From Alistipes sp. (GTDB lineage Bacteria; Bacteroidota; Bacteroidia; Bacteroidales; Rikenellaceae), in assembly GCA_029051915.1 (NCBI GenBank), contig JAIDKM010000029.1, positions 1-9,921 of the forward strand: a stretch of 9,921 bases of DNA, given 5' to 3'. This document shows, piece after piece, positions 1 through 7,013 of the stretch. Under the pieces are notes generated by a model. The model made no database searches. It was not told where the DNA came from and was given only the letters and a program-made list of their open reading frames with translations. Each line of letters starts with the position of its first letter. Position 1 is the first letter of the stretch. The position numbers and the translations under genes were made by a program.

Positions 1-1266
1 GGCGATACGCACCTCGGCGGCGACGACTTCGACCACGTGCTGATCGACTACATGGCCGAGGCGTTCAAGGCCGAGCATCAGATCGACCTGCGGCAGGACC
101 CCATGGCGTTGCAGCGTCTGAAGGAAGCCGCCGAAAAGGCCAAGATCGAACTTTCGTCTTCGACGACCACGGAGATCAACCTGCCTTACATCATGCCCGT
201 CAACGGCATCCCGCAGCACCTTGTCATGTCGCTCACGCGCGCCAAGTTCGAGCAGCTGTGCGACCACCTGATCCGCAAGACCGTCGAGCCGTGCAAGCTG
301 GCGCTGCGCGACGCTGGGCTGGAGGCTTCGCAGATCGACGAAGTGATTCTCGTCGGCGGTTCGACGCGTATCCCGGCCATCCAGAAGATCGTCGAAGAAT
401 TCTTCGGCAAGGCTCCCAACAAGTCGGTCAACCCCGATGAGGTGGTGGCTATCGGCGCTGCCATTCAGGGCGGTGTGCTCACGGGCGAAGTGAAGGATGT
501 GCTGCTGCTCGACGTTACGCCCCTGTCGCTCGGTATCGAGACCCTCGGCGGCGTGATGACCAAGCTCATCGAAGCCAACACCACCATCCCGACCCGCAAG
601 TCGGAGACGTTCTCCACGGCCGCCGACAACCAGCCGTCGGTCGAAATCAACGTTTGCCAAGGCGAACGCCCGCTGGCCCGCGACAACAAGTCGATCGGCC
701 GCTTCCACCTCGACGGCATCCCGGCCGCTCCGCGCGGCGTGCCGCAGATCGAAGTGACGTTCGACATCGACGCCAACGGTATTCTCAACGTCTCGGCCAA
801 GGACAAGGGCACCGGCAAGGAGCAGAAGATCCGCATCGAGGCTTCGTCGGGTTTAACCGAGCAGGAGATTCAGCGCATGCGCGACGAGGCCAAGGCCAAC
901 GAGGCCAAGGATAAGGAGGAGAAGGAGCGCATCGACAAGATCAATGCCGCCGATTCCAATATCTTCGCTACCGAGAAGCAGCTCAAGGAGTATGGCGACA
1001 AGTTGCCTGCCGACAAGAAGTCCGCTATCGAAACGGCCCTCGGCAAGCTCAAGGAGGCGCATAAGAACGCCGACATCGCTGCTATCGATACGGCTATCGC
1101 CGAGCTGAACGCCGCTTGGCAGGCCGCTTCGCAGGACATCTACGCCCAGCAGCAGGCTCAGGGAGCGCAAGGTGCCGGCCAGCAGGCACAGGGCAATGCC
1201 GGTGCTTCGCAGGACGCTTCCGGCGGCAACCAGCCCGAGGACGTCGAGTTCGAGGAGGTGAAATAG
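1..1266 (+). CDS. dnaK: Chaperone protein DnaK (Hsp70), 5'-truncated by window edge
   Basis: This is the cytoplasmic Hsp70 chaperone, which binds exposed hydrophobic peptides in an ATP-driven cycle with DnaJ and GrpE. The frame is open from base 1, so the start codon lies outside; by comparison with E. coli DnaK roughly the first 195 residues are missing. The window encodes 421 residues. They begin with the Hsp70 signature [11 protein letters not shown], followed by [10 protein letters not shown] (about 116-125) and [11 protein letters not shown] (144-154) of the nucleotide-binding domain. The interdomain linker VLLLD is at 167-171, followed by the beta substrate-binding domain ([31 protein letters not shown]). 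A charged helical lid starts near [10 protein letters not shown] (281) and leads into a Gln/Gly/Ala-rich tail ending EDVEFEEVK, the usual acidic bacterial DnaK C-terminus. No dnaJ or grpE follows; a terminator stands 25 nt past the stop. Identification is essentially certain. Confidence 0.98.
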   Translation, partial: GDTHLGGDDFDHVLIDYMAEAFKAEHQIDLRQDPMALQRLKEAAEKAKIELSSSTTTEINLPYIMPVNGIPQHLVMSLTRAKFEQLCDHLIRKTVEPCKLALRDAGLEASQIDEVILVGGSTRIPAIQKIVEEFFGKAPNKSVNPDEVVAIGAAIQGGVLTGEVKDVLLLDVTPLSLGIETLGGVMTKLIEANTTIPTRKSETFSTAADNQPSVEINVCQGERPLARDNKSIGRFHLDGIPAAPRGVPQIEVTFDIDANGILNVSAKDKGTGKEQKIRIEASSGLTEQEIQRMRDEAKANEAKDKEEKERIDKINAADSNIFATEKQLKEYGDKLPADKKSAIETALGKLKEAHKNADIAAIDTAIAELNAAWQAASQDIYAQQQAQGAQGAGQQAQGNAGASQDASGGNQPEDVEFEEVK

Positions 1267-1290
1267 TTTTCTTTCATCCATAAACGTGCG

Positions 1291-1329
1291 GGCGCAGTTC
1301 CTTCTTCGTCGAGGGAGCTGCGCCTTTTT
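1291..1329 (+). terminator. Rho-independent terminator of dnaK
   Basis: An 11-bp stem (GGCGCAGTTCC at 1291-1301 with GGAGCTGCGCC at 1314-1324, one G-U pair) carries a 12-nt loop and is followed directly by five T residues (1325-1329). Its position 25 nt after the dnaK stop codon indicates that dnaK is the last gene of its transcription unit. Confidence 0.85.
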
Positions 1330-1520
1330 AGTCGGGGAGCGCAGGCCGCCGGCAGTTTTTTCCTCGCATGTTCGTCGAGCAAGGCAGCTTCGGCCCGGAG
1401 TGGCGGGGGAGATAAAAGGTTCCCGCCAGTGCGGCCGCAGATTCAGCAATCCCCGGCCTAAGAGACCGGTTTTAGGCAAGAGCCTTTCAAAAAACCGAGG
1501 GTCGGTATACACATCAGTCT

Positions 1521-1543
1521 GACGGGAAGCCTTTCTTCCCGTC
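1521..1543. other. Perfect 9-bp hairpin in the gene-free region
   Basis: GACGGGAAG (1521-1529) and CTTCCCGTC (1535-1543) are exact inverted repeats around a 5-nt loop. The following bases (ATTCATTCC) do not form a proper T-tract on either strand, so a terminator role is uncertain. It lies 27 nt upstream of the FISUMP-like fragment and could be a remnant terminator or an element linked to that fragment. Confidence 0.5.
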
Positions 1544-1557
1544 ATTCATTCCAGCGA

Positions 1558-1782
1558 TTGCTTCGATCGTCAGCTTCGGGCTTCCGCACCTGGACGACGG
1601 GAGCCCTGACGAACGTCGGTGCGCAGGGCCTTTGCTGGTCTTCTTCGCCTTTCTCGGGCAGCGAGCGGGCCAGCAGCCTGGTGCTCGGTGCCGCCTACAT
1701 CCGCCCGTCGTACACCGACATTCGCGCCTACGGCTTCACCGTGCGCTGCGTCCAGCATCTGCAGGTTGCTTCGGCTCGATGA
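1558..1782 (+). pseudogene. Remnant of a FISUMP (Fib_succ_major) domain protein C-terminus; possible displaced DGR variable region
   Basis: The frame reads SASGFR (from about 1570), then TGALTNVGAQG, WSSSPF (tryptophan codon at 1636), and RAYGFTVRCVQHLQ (from 1723), ending at TGA 1780-1782. From memory of the family, this order (G[FY]R...GAL..VG..G..WSSSP...R..GFSVRCVQ) is the C-terminal hallmark of FISUMP-domain surface proteins common in Bacteroidota. Only about 70 residues are recognisable. Upstream the frame is open back to 1462 but shows no family motifs, no signal peptide and no credible start, and 1558 is a TTG codon. It is therefore annotated as a fragment and probably not expressed as a functional protein. 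Where family members carry runs of Asn, this copy has Tyr, Thr, Asp, Ile, Arg, Ser and others, as in variable regions of diversity-generating retroelements. No reverse transcriptase or template repeat is present in the window. Confidence 0.6.
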
Positions 1783-1838
1783 TCCTTTCTTTCGCGTCTC
1801 GGCGGCAGGTCGGAATTCCCGTATTCGCTTCGTTATGA

Positions 1839-1880
1839 CTTTTTTGATTCTTAATTTTTCATTCTTCATTCTTTTTTTCT
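1839..1880. repeat. AT-rich low-complexity tract upstream of secDF
   Basis: This pyrimidine-rich stretch on the + strand contains TTTTTTGATTC, TTAATTTTTC and a tandem ATTCTTC/ATTCTT pair. It contrasts sharply with the GC-rich surroundings. Read on the minus strand it spells a GAATGAAGAATGAAAAATT-type sequence, a kind of simple intergenic repeat I recall as common in Bacteroidota genomes. Its 3' end abuts the secDF -7 element, so it may supply part of the promoter. Confidence 0.4.
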
Positions 1881-1887
1881 ATCTTTG
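1855..1887 (+). promoter_or_regulatory. Putative Bacteroidota-type promoter of secDF
   Basis: TATCTTTG at 1880-1887 matches the TAnnTTTG -7 element of the Bacteroidota primary sigma factor. No clean TTTG -33 element is present, but a T-rich stretch (TTTTTC, 1855-1860) sits at the expected 19-nt spacing. Transcription would begin near 1893 and give an AT-rich 5' leader of about 55 nt containing two AACAAATT copies, with no Shine-Dalgarno sequence, as is normal in this phylum. Confidence 0.5.
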
Positions 1888-1948
1888 CATGCTATATATG
1901 CGTAATGATAAAAATTACAACAAATTATAACAAATTCATTTTTCACCG

Positions 1949-4948
1949 ATGCAAAGTAAAGGTTTCATCAAACTCATCGCCGCGCTTTTGGCGCTCGCAT
2001 GCGTTTACCAGCTCTCGTTCACGTTCAAAACGCGGAGCGTAGAGAAGCAGGCGGCTGCCTATGCCGCGCAGTTCCCGCTCGAACAGCAGGCCGAGGCCGA
2101 GCAGCATTTTCTGGATTCGGTCCAGAACCTGCCCGTCTACAACCTCGGATTCAAGCGGTTCACTTATAAGGAGTGCAAGGAGAAGGAGTTGAATCTCGGT
2201 CTCGACCTCAAGGGCGGCATGAACGTCATGCTCGAGGTGCAGGTCGAGGACGTCGTCAAGGCGTTGGCCGGCGACAGCCAGAACGATCCCGCTTTCATGC
2301 AGGCTATCGCCGAGGCCGACGAGGCCATGAAGTCGGGCTCCTCCAAAGATTATATCGGCGATTTCGTCAAGGCCTACGAACGTCTCACCAACGGCGGGTC
2401 GTTGGCTGCGATCTTCGTCAGCCCCGATCGCAAGGATATCTCGCTCGAAAGTTCCAATTCCGAGGTCGAGAAGATCCTCAAGCGCGAGACAGAGGCCGCT
2501 ATCGCCGCTTCGTTCAACGTGTTGCGCAGCCGTATCGACCACTTCGGCGTTACGCAGCCCAACATCATGCGCCTGCCCAACTCGCACCGCATCCTCGTCG
2601 AGCTGCCCGGCGTCAAGGAGCCGCAGCGCGTCCGCGACCTGCTGCAGGGTACCGCTTCGTTGGAGTTCTGGACTACTTACAGCGCCAACGAGATCCTTCC
2701 GTCGTTGATGACCGCCGACAAGTATCTGCATTCCGTCTTGGCTGAAACGGCCGGGGAGACGCCTGCCGCCGCTGTCGTCGAGCAGACCGTTTCGGGCGAG
2801 GCCGGCGACCTGATTTCCGAGATCGGCGAGACCGCCCAGACTGCGGCTCCCGCTTCGAGCCGTTTCGACCGCGCACAGAATCCTCTGTTCGCCGTGCTCG
2901 ATCCTTCGTTCGCCGGAGGTGCCGCCGTCGGTGCCGCTTATAAGGCCGACATGGCTGCCGTCGAGTCTTATCTCTCGAATCCCGCCGTGCGTGAGTTGTT
3001 CCCCGCCGACATCGACTTCAAGTGGGGTGTCAAGGGCGATGACCGCATCGACGGCCGTTACTACCTCTATGCCATCCGCGTCGCTACGTCCGACGGACGG
3101 GCTCCGCTCGACGGTTCGGTCATTACCGAGGCTCGCGAGCAGTACGCCGAGCGCGGCGCTTCGGCCGTCGTTTCGATGTCGATGAACGGCGAGGGCGCCC
3201 AGGAGTGGTCGCGGCTCACCGGTGAGAACATCGGCAAGGCGATCGCCATCGTGCTCGACGGCTACGTCTACTCGGCACCCAACGTGCGCACCAAGATCGA
3301 CAAGGGTTCGTCGGAGATCTCCGGCGATTTCACCATCCAGGAGGCCCAGGACTTGGCCAACGTGCTCAGCTCCGGTAAGGTGCCCGCTCCCGCCAAGATC
3401 ATCCAGGATACCGTCGTCGGCCCGTCGCTCGGTCAGGAGTCGATCAACGCCGGTATGTTGTCGTTCCTCATCGCCTTCATCCTCGTCCTCCTGTATATGG
3501 GTCTCTTCTACAAGACCGCAGGTTGGATGTCCGATATCGCTCTGTTGACCAACGTCTTCCTGTTGATGGGCATACTCGTTTCGTTCGGTGCCGTGCTCAC
3601 GTTGCCCGGTATCGCCGGTATCGTCCTCACGATGGGTATGGCCGTCGACGCCAACGTCATCATCTACGAGCGTATCAAGGAGGAGCTGCGCGGCGGCAAG
3701 AGCCTGTCGCTCGCCATCAAGGACGGTTTCTCGAAGGCTTATTCCGCCATCATCGACGGTAACCTCACCACCATCATCACCGGTATCGTCCTCTTCATCT
3801 TCGGCAACGGCCCCGTGCAGGGTTTCGCCACTACGTTGATTATCGGTATCATCACGTCGTTCCTCTGCGCCGTCTTCATCACGCGTCTGCTGATCGAGTG
3901 GATCGTCGCCAAATGGGGACATATCTCTTTCTCGCGCAAGTGGTCGGAGAACTTCCTCAATAATACTCACATTGACTTCATCGCCAAGCGCAAGATCGCT
4001 TATATCGTTACCGCCGTCCTCATCCTCTTGTCGTGCGTGTCGTTCGCCGTCCGCGGTTTGAACCTCGGTGCCGAGTTCACCGGCGGCCGCGCTTACGTCG
4101 TCCGCTTCGACAAGGCCGTTTCGGCCGAGGACGTACGCAGCCGCATCGAGCAGGCTTTCGGTACGCAGACCGGCGCCGATGCCGCTTCGGTCAGCTCGGA
4201 GGTCAAGCAGTACGGCAACGAGAACCAGATGCGCATCGTTACGCAGTATCGTTACGACGACACGTCGGACGAGGCTACCGACGAGGTCGAGCAGATCATC
4301 TATGACGCCGTGAAGCCGCTCTACTCCTATGACATTTCGTTCGAGCAGTTCCGCAATACGCAGACCGACGTCAACGGTATCTTGAACGCCGACAAGATCG
4401 GCCCCTCGATCGCCAAGGACATGACCTGGAACGCCATCTATTCGGTGTTGTTCTCCCTGATCGCCATCGGTCTCTACATCACCTTCCGCTTCAAGCGGTG
4501 GCAGTGGGCTTCGGGCGCTACGTTGGCGCTGGCCGTCAATGCGTTGTTCATCATCGGTCTCTTCTCGATGCTCTACGGTCTGATGCCGTTCAACCTCGAG
4601 GTCAACCAGGCATTCATCGCCGCGATCCTCACGATCATCGGTTACGCCATCAACGACACCGTGGTCGTCTTCGACCGCATCCGCGAGTTCCTCGGATTGT
4701 ATCCCAAGCGGTCGTTGCGCGAGAATGTCAACAACGCCATCAACTCTACGTTGTCGCGTACGATCAATACGTCGGGTACTACGCTCGTTACCTTGCTCGC
4801 CATCTTCTTGTTCGGCGGCGAGACCATCCGCGGGTTCATCTTCGCCTTGATTATCGGTGTCGTCGTCGGCACGGCCGCTACGATCTTCATCGCTACGCCC
4901 GTCGCTTACGACCTGATGTCCCGTTCGGACAGAAAGGCCGGCAAGTAG
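1949..4948 (+). CDS. secDF: Protein translocase subunit SecDF (fused SecD-SecF)
   Basis: This RND-type inner-membrane accessory subunit of the Sec translocon uses the proton gradient to help pull preproteins through SecYEG. It has 999 residues, the usual size of Bacteroidota SecDF fusions. The SecD half starts with one membrane helix (about 6-26), then LDLKGG (85-90). A large periplasmic region follows with a variable Ala/Glu-rich linker (about 270-310), then five membrane helices from about 503 to 658, containing the conserved AVDANVIIYERIKEE block (D567). The SecF half starts with a helix at about 681-702 and GAEFTGG (707-713), followed by its periplasmic domain and a C-terminal helix bundle with GYAINDTVVVFDRIRE (D903, D909). 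The conserved SecF motif usually reads G[IV]DF-GG; here Asp is Glu709. The start ATG follows an AT-rich leader and is placed right before the hydrophobic helix. The gene appears monocistronic, with a promoter upstream and a terminator 22 nt downstream. Confidence 0.97.
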   Translation: MQSKGFIKLIAALLALACVYQLSFTFKTRSVEKQAAAYAAQFPLEQQAEAEQHFLDSVQNLPVYNLGFKRFTYKECKEKELNLGLDLKGGMNVMLEVQVEDVVKALAGDSQNDPAFMQAIAEADEAMKSGSSKDYIGDFVKAYERLTNGGSLAAIFVSPDRKDISLESSNSEVEKILKRETEAAIAASFNVLRSRIDHFGVTQPNIMRLPNSHRILVELPGVKEPQRVRDLLQGTASLEFWTTYSANEILPSLMTADKYLHSVLAETAGETPAAAVVEQTVSGEAGDLISEIGETAQTAAPASSRFDRAQNPLFAVLDPSFAGGAAVGAAYKADMAAVESYLSNPAVRELFPADIDFKWGVKGDDRIDGRYYLYAIRVATSDGRAPLDGSVITEAREQYAERGASAVVSMSMNGEGAQEWSRLTGENIGKAIAIVLDGYVYSAPNVRTKIDKGSSEISGDFTIQEAQDLANVLSSGKVPAPAKIIQDTVVGPSLGQESINAGMLSFLIAFILVLLYMGLFYKTAGWMSDIALLTNVFLLMGILVSFGAVLTLPGIAGIVLTMGMAVDANVIIYERIKEELRGGKSLSLAIKDGFSKAYSAIIDGNLTTIITGIVLFIFGNGPVQGFATTLIIGIITSFLCAVFITRLLIEWIVAKWGHISFSRKWSENFLNNTHIDFIAKRKIAYIVTAVLILLSCVSFAVRGLNLGAEFTGGRAYVVRFDKAVSAEDVRSRIEQAFGTQTGADAASVSSEVKQYGNENQMRIVTQYRYDDTSDEATDEVEQIIYDAVKPLYSYDISFEQFRNTQTDVNGILNADKIGPSIAKDMTWNAIYSVLFSLIAIGLYITFRFKRWQWASGATLALAVNALFIIGLFSMLYGLMPFNLEVNQAFIAAILTIIGYAINDTVVVFDRIREFLGLYPKRSLRENVNNAINSTLSRTINTSGTTLVTLLAIFLFGGETIRGFIFALIIGVVVGTAATIFIATPVAYDLMSRSDRKAGK

Positions 4949-4970
4949 TCTCACCTCTCTTTGCATTATG

Positions 4971-5005
4971 AAGTGCGTCGGTCTCAAGACCGGCGCACTT
5001 TTTTT
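4971..5005 (+). terminator. Rho-independent terminator of secDF
   Basis: A 13-bp stem (AAGTGCGTCGGTC at 4971-4983 with GACCGGCGCACTT at 4988-5000, one G-U pair) has a TCAA loop and runs into a stretch of seven T residues (4999-5005). It starts 22 nt after the secDF stop and separates secDF from the downstream operon. Confidence 0.93.
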
Positions 5006-5074
5006 CGGGCAGGCAGGGCACCGGCGGTTTTTCGGGCGGGAGCTCGCAGTTGTTCGCCTTTTTGAACCGCGGAT

Positions 5075-5105
5075 TTTTATTTGTGGTTTGTAAATCCTAT
5101 CTTTG
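5075..5105 (+). promoter_or_regulatory. Putative promoter of the coaE-folP-lolD operon
   Basis: TATCTTTG at 5098-5105 is an exact TAnnTTTG -7 element within an AT-rich patch. A TTTTTA stretch at 5074-5079 lies at the right distance for a -33 element but is not a clear TTTG. It is the only plausible promoter between the secDF terminator and the next gene; initiation near 5112 would leave a leader of about 90 nt. Confidence 0.5.
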
Positions 5106-5123
5106 TCCGTAGGTTTTCCGGTT

Positions 5124-5174
5124 CGGAGTCTCCGATCTCCGTAAGGCGCGGCAGGACGCCTCTTTTGCGGAGAC
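5124..5174 (+). other. Structured 5' leader with alternative pairings
   Basis: GTCTCCG (5128-5134) pairs perfectly with CGGAGAC (5168-5174) and encloses a smaller hairpin, AGGCG (5144-5148) with CGCCT (5157-5161), which is followed by TCTTTT. Alternatively CGGAG (5124-5128) can pair with CTCCG (5137-5141). The two outer pairings share base G5128, and the second excludes full formation of the first. This matches no riboswitch class I recognise and may be chance structure in GC-rich RNA. Confidence 0.3.
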
Positions 5175-5204
5175 ACGCTTCCCCGGTTCTAAAGTCTTTT
5201 CGGT

Positions 5205-5600
5205 ATGAGTAAGTTGATCAAGCAGATGCAGCGTTATATCTCGCCGGTTTTTCTGGCTTTGCTCGCGGCGTCGTTCGTCCTTTGGTATCTCGCCAAGCTC
5301 AATTATACCTATATCACTCGCCAGGAGGTCAAGGTCGAGGTCGACGGCGTGCCGTTCGAGGTTACTTGCGTCGTGCAGGGCGTCGGCACCAACCTCTTCG
5401 GTTACAGGGTCTACATGAATAAAACGTTGCGCATTCCGCTTTCGTCCCTCAAGTACAGGGTCTCCCGGGAGGCAGGACACGAGGATAAGCTCATCCTCGA
5501 TTCCAAGTCGTTGCAGAGCGCCATCGCCGTGCACCTGAGCGATATCAAGGTGATTTCGATCGACGGGGTTCCCGAGATCGATATTCCTCAGAGCAAATGA
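5205..5600 (+). CDS. Small single-pass membrane protein, possible minimal YbbR/CdaR-like protein
   Basis: The protein has 131 residues. After a short basic N-terminus (SKLIKQMQRY) there is one hydrophobic helix at about 12-31 ending in VLWYLAKL. A beta-rich soluble part follows (QEVKVEVDGVPFEV, VQGVGTNLFGYRVYMNKTLRIPL) that would face the periplasm. A helix ending in LWY followed by V-V-x-G-type beta strands, and the position directly before coaE, recall the YbbR (CdaR-like) proteins found upstream of coaE in other Bacteroidota, as I remember the gene order. Those are normally around 300 residues or more with several YbbR repeats; this one has room for about one. The homology is an inference; a lineage-specific protein of unknown function is the alternative. 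It heads the operon, and its TGA overlaps the coaE ATG as ATGA (5597-5600). Confidence 0.75.
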   Translation: MSKLIKQMQRYISPVFLALLAASFVLWYLAKLNYTYITRQEVKVEVDGVPFEVTCVVQGVGTNLFGYRVYMNKTLRIPLSSLKYRVSREAGHEDKLILDSKSLQSAIAVHLSDIKVISIDGVPEIDIPQSK

Positions 5601-6208
5601 TGAAGGTAGGTATTACCGGGGGCATCGGCAGCGGTAAGACTACCGTCTGCCGGCTTTTCGCTCAGCGGGGCGTTGCCGTCTACGACTCCGATGCCGCCGC
5701 CCGGCGGTTGATGTGCGCCGGGGGCCCTTTGGCCGCCGAGCTCGTCCGAAGATTCGGAGCCGGCGTCTATCGGCGCGGCCGGGAGCTCGACCGGGAGTTC
5801 CTCGCACGCATCGTCTTCAGCGATCCGGCCGCTCTCGCCGATCTCAACGGTTTGGTGCATCCCGCCGTTGCGGAGGATTTCGTGGCGTGGGCCGGACGGC
5901 AGTCGGGCGATTACGTGATTCTCGAAAGCGCCATCCTCTTCGAGTCCGGTTTCGATGGCTTCGTCGACCGCACGGTCGCCGTGCTCGCTCCCGTCGATCT
6001 GAGGGTCGCGCGGGCTTGTCAGCGCGACGGATGCGATGCCGAGGCCGTCCGGCGGCGGATCGCCGCCCAGACGGACGACGATACATTGTGTCGCAGAGCC
6101 GATTTTTCGGTCGTCAATATTTCGTTGGACGACCTCGGGCCCACGGTCGACGAGCTCGACCGCCGGTTCCGTTTCGAAAGCCGTAGTGTTTCGCAGCATG
6201 CAGATTGA
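5597..6208 (+). CDS. coaE: Dephospho-CoA kinase
   Basis: It catalyses the last step of coenzyme A synthesis, ATP-dependent phosphorylation of the ribose 3'-hydroxyl of dephospho-CoA, in the cytoplasm. Its 203 residues are the usual family size (about 200). The P-loop GGIGSGKT is at residues 8-15, a YDSD motif at 29-32 corresponds to the family's D[AS]D substrate site, and LNGLVHP at 83-89 matches the conserved LN-LVHP element. Further on, YVILESAILFESGFD fits the lid/core segment (V-PLLFE in most members), and QRDG...RRIAAQ fits the late R-rich ATP-binding region. ATG 5597 gives MMKVGITGG; ATG 5600 is an equally possible start one codon later. It overlaps the upstream gene by 4 nt and folP by 11 nt, which suggests translational coupling. 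Confidence 0.95.
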   Translation: MMKVGITGGIGSGKTTVCRLFAQRGVAVYDSDAAARRLMCAGGPLAAELVRRFGAGVYRRGRELDREFLARIVFSDPAALADLNGLVHPAVAEDFVAWAGRQSGDYVILESAILFESGFDGFVDRTVAVLAPVDLRVARACQRDGCDAEAVRRRIAAQTDDDTLCRRADFSVVNISLDDLGPTVDELDRRFRFESRSVSQHAD

Positions 6209-7013
6209 TTTTTCGCAGCCTTGCGTGATGGCCATTCTCAATATCACGCCCGATTCGTTCTTCGCCGACAGCCGCATGACCGATCCGGATGCCGTCGGGC
6301 GGCGCGTGCGCGAGTGCCTCGCACAGGGGGCGCACTTCATCGATATCGGGGGGTATTCTTCACGGCCCGGCGCCGACGAGGTGCCGCCCGACGAGGAGTG
6401 GCGGCGCGTGGAGCTCGGGTTGTCCGTCGTGCGGCGGCTGGCTCCCGATATGCCCGTCTCCGTCGATACGTTCCGCTCATCGGTCGTCGAGCAGGCCGTC
6501 GCCCGGTTCGGCCGGGTGATCGTCAACGATATCTCCGCCGGCGAGCTCGACAAGGAGATGTCGGCGACCGTGGCACGCCTCGATCTTCCCTATATCGCCA
6601 TGCACATGAAGGGTGATCCTCGTACCATGCAGTCGCTCACCGATTATCGGCGCGACATCGTCTCCGAGGTGTGCGATTATTTCCGGCGTCGCGTCGGGGA
6701 GTTGACGGCTGCCGGGATCCGGCGCGAGCGGATCATCCTCGACCCCGGCTTCGGTTTCGCCAAGACCGCCGAACAGAATTACGAGTTGCTCGCAGGGTTG
6801 CATCATCTCTGTGCCCTGGGTTTTCCCGTGTTGGCCGGTGTCTCTCGTAAATCGATGATCTATAGGGTGCTCGATGTCTCTCCCGCCGAATCGTTGGCCG
6901 GGACGGTCGCTCTCGGGTGGGAGTGCCTGCGCCAGGGCGCTTCGATCTTGCGCGTGCACGACGTTCGCGAGGCGGTCGATACGGTGCGTCTTTTCAAATT
7001 TTTCCGATCATGA
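6198..7013 (+). CDS. folP: Dihydropteroate synthase
   Basis: It condenses 6-hydroxymethyl-7,8-dihydropterin pyrophosphate with p-aminobenzoate to form dihydropteroate in folate synthesis, and is the target of sulfonamides. The TIM-barrel enzyme has 271 residues, normal for the family. Visible motifs are [13 protein letters not shown] (10-22), the pABA/pyrophosphate loop [11 protein letters not shown] (49-59), SVDTF, NDISAG (110-115), DPGFGFAKT (182-190), SRKS (216-219) and the final RVHDV (252-256). All signature pterin- and phosphate-contact residues I can recognise are present (Asn15, Asp182, Lys218, Arg252, His254). The chosen ATG (6198) starts just before the first barrel strand. The frame is open further upstream, but an earlier start would overlap coaE much more and add residues with no family counterpart. 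It overlaps coaE by 11 nt and lolD by 4 nt (ATGA). Confidence 0.96.
   Translation: MQIDFSQPCVMAILNITPDSFFADSRMTDPDAVGRRVRECLAQGAHFIDIGGYSSRPGADEVPPDEEWRRVELGLSVVRRLAPDMPVSVDTFRSSVVEQAVARFGRVIVNDISAGELDKEMSATVARLDLPYIAMHMKGDPRTMQSLTDYRRDIVSEVCDYFRRRVGELTAAGIRRERIILDPGFGFAKTAEQNYELLAGLHHLCALGFPVLAGVSRKSMIYRVLDVSPAESLAGTVALGWECLRQGASILRVHDVREAVDTVRLFKFFRS

Noticed and set aside
1401..1428. TGGCGGG/CCCGCCA inverted repeat in the spacer as a terminator or tRNA arm
   Set aside because: Short stem with a long loop, no T-tract, and no tRNA-like D- or T-arm or CCA end around it.
853..1545. A 230-codon minus-strand frame over the dnaK end and the following spacer
   Set aside because: Leu/Gly/Arg-rich antisense of the DnaK lid; it crosses the dnaK terminator and resembles no known protein.
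1570..1869. Minus-strand frame starting MKNEKLRIKK
   Set aside because: The start comes from the AT-rich repeat read backwards and the rest is antisense to the FISUMP-like fragment; this type of N-terminus is a typical artefact of such repeats.
1943..5176. A 1077-codon open frame on the minus strand covering all of secDF
   Set aside because: It exactly shadows secDF, and its translation is a low-complexity Asp/Glu/Arg/Gly/Val-rich sequence with no domain. Such long antisense frames arise from GC-rich codon use; it runs through the secDF terminator and promoter with no promoter of its own.
5588..6553. A 321-codon minus-strand frame across coaE and folP
   Set aside because: It is antisense to two confidently identified enzymes, with arginine/proline-rich composition and no recognisable motif.
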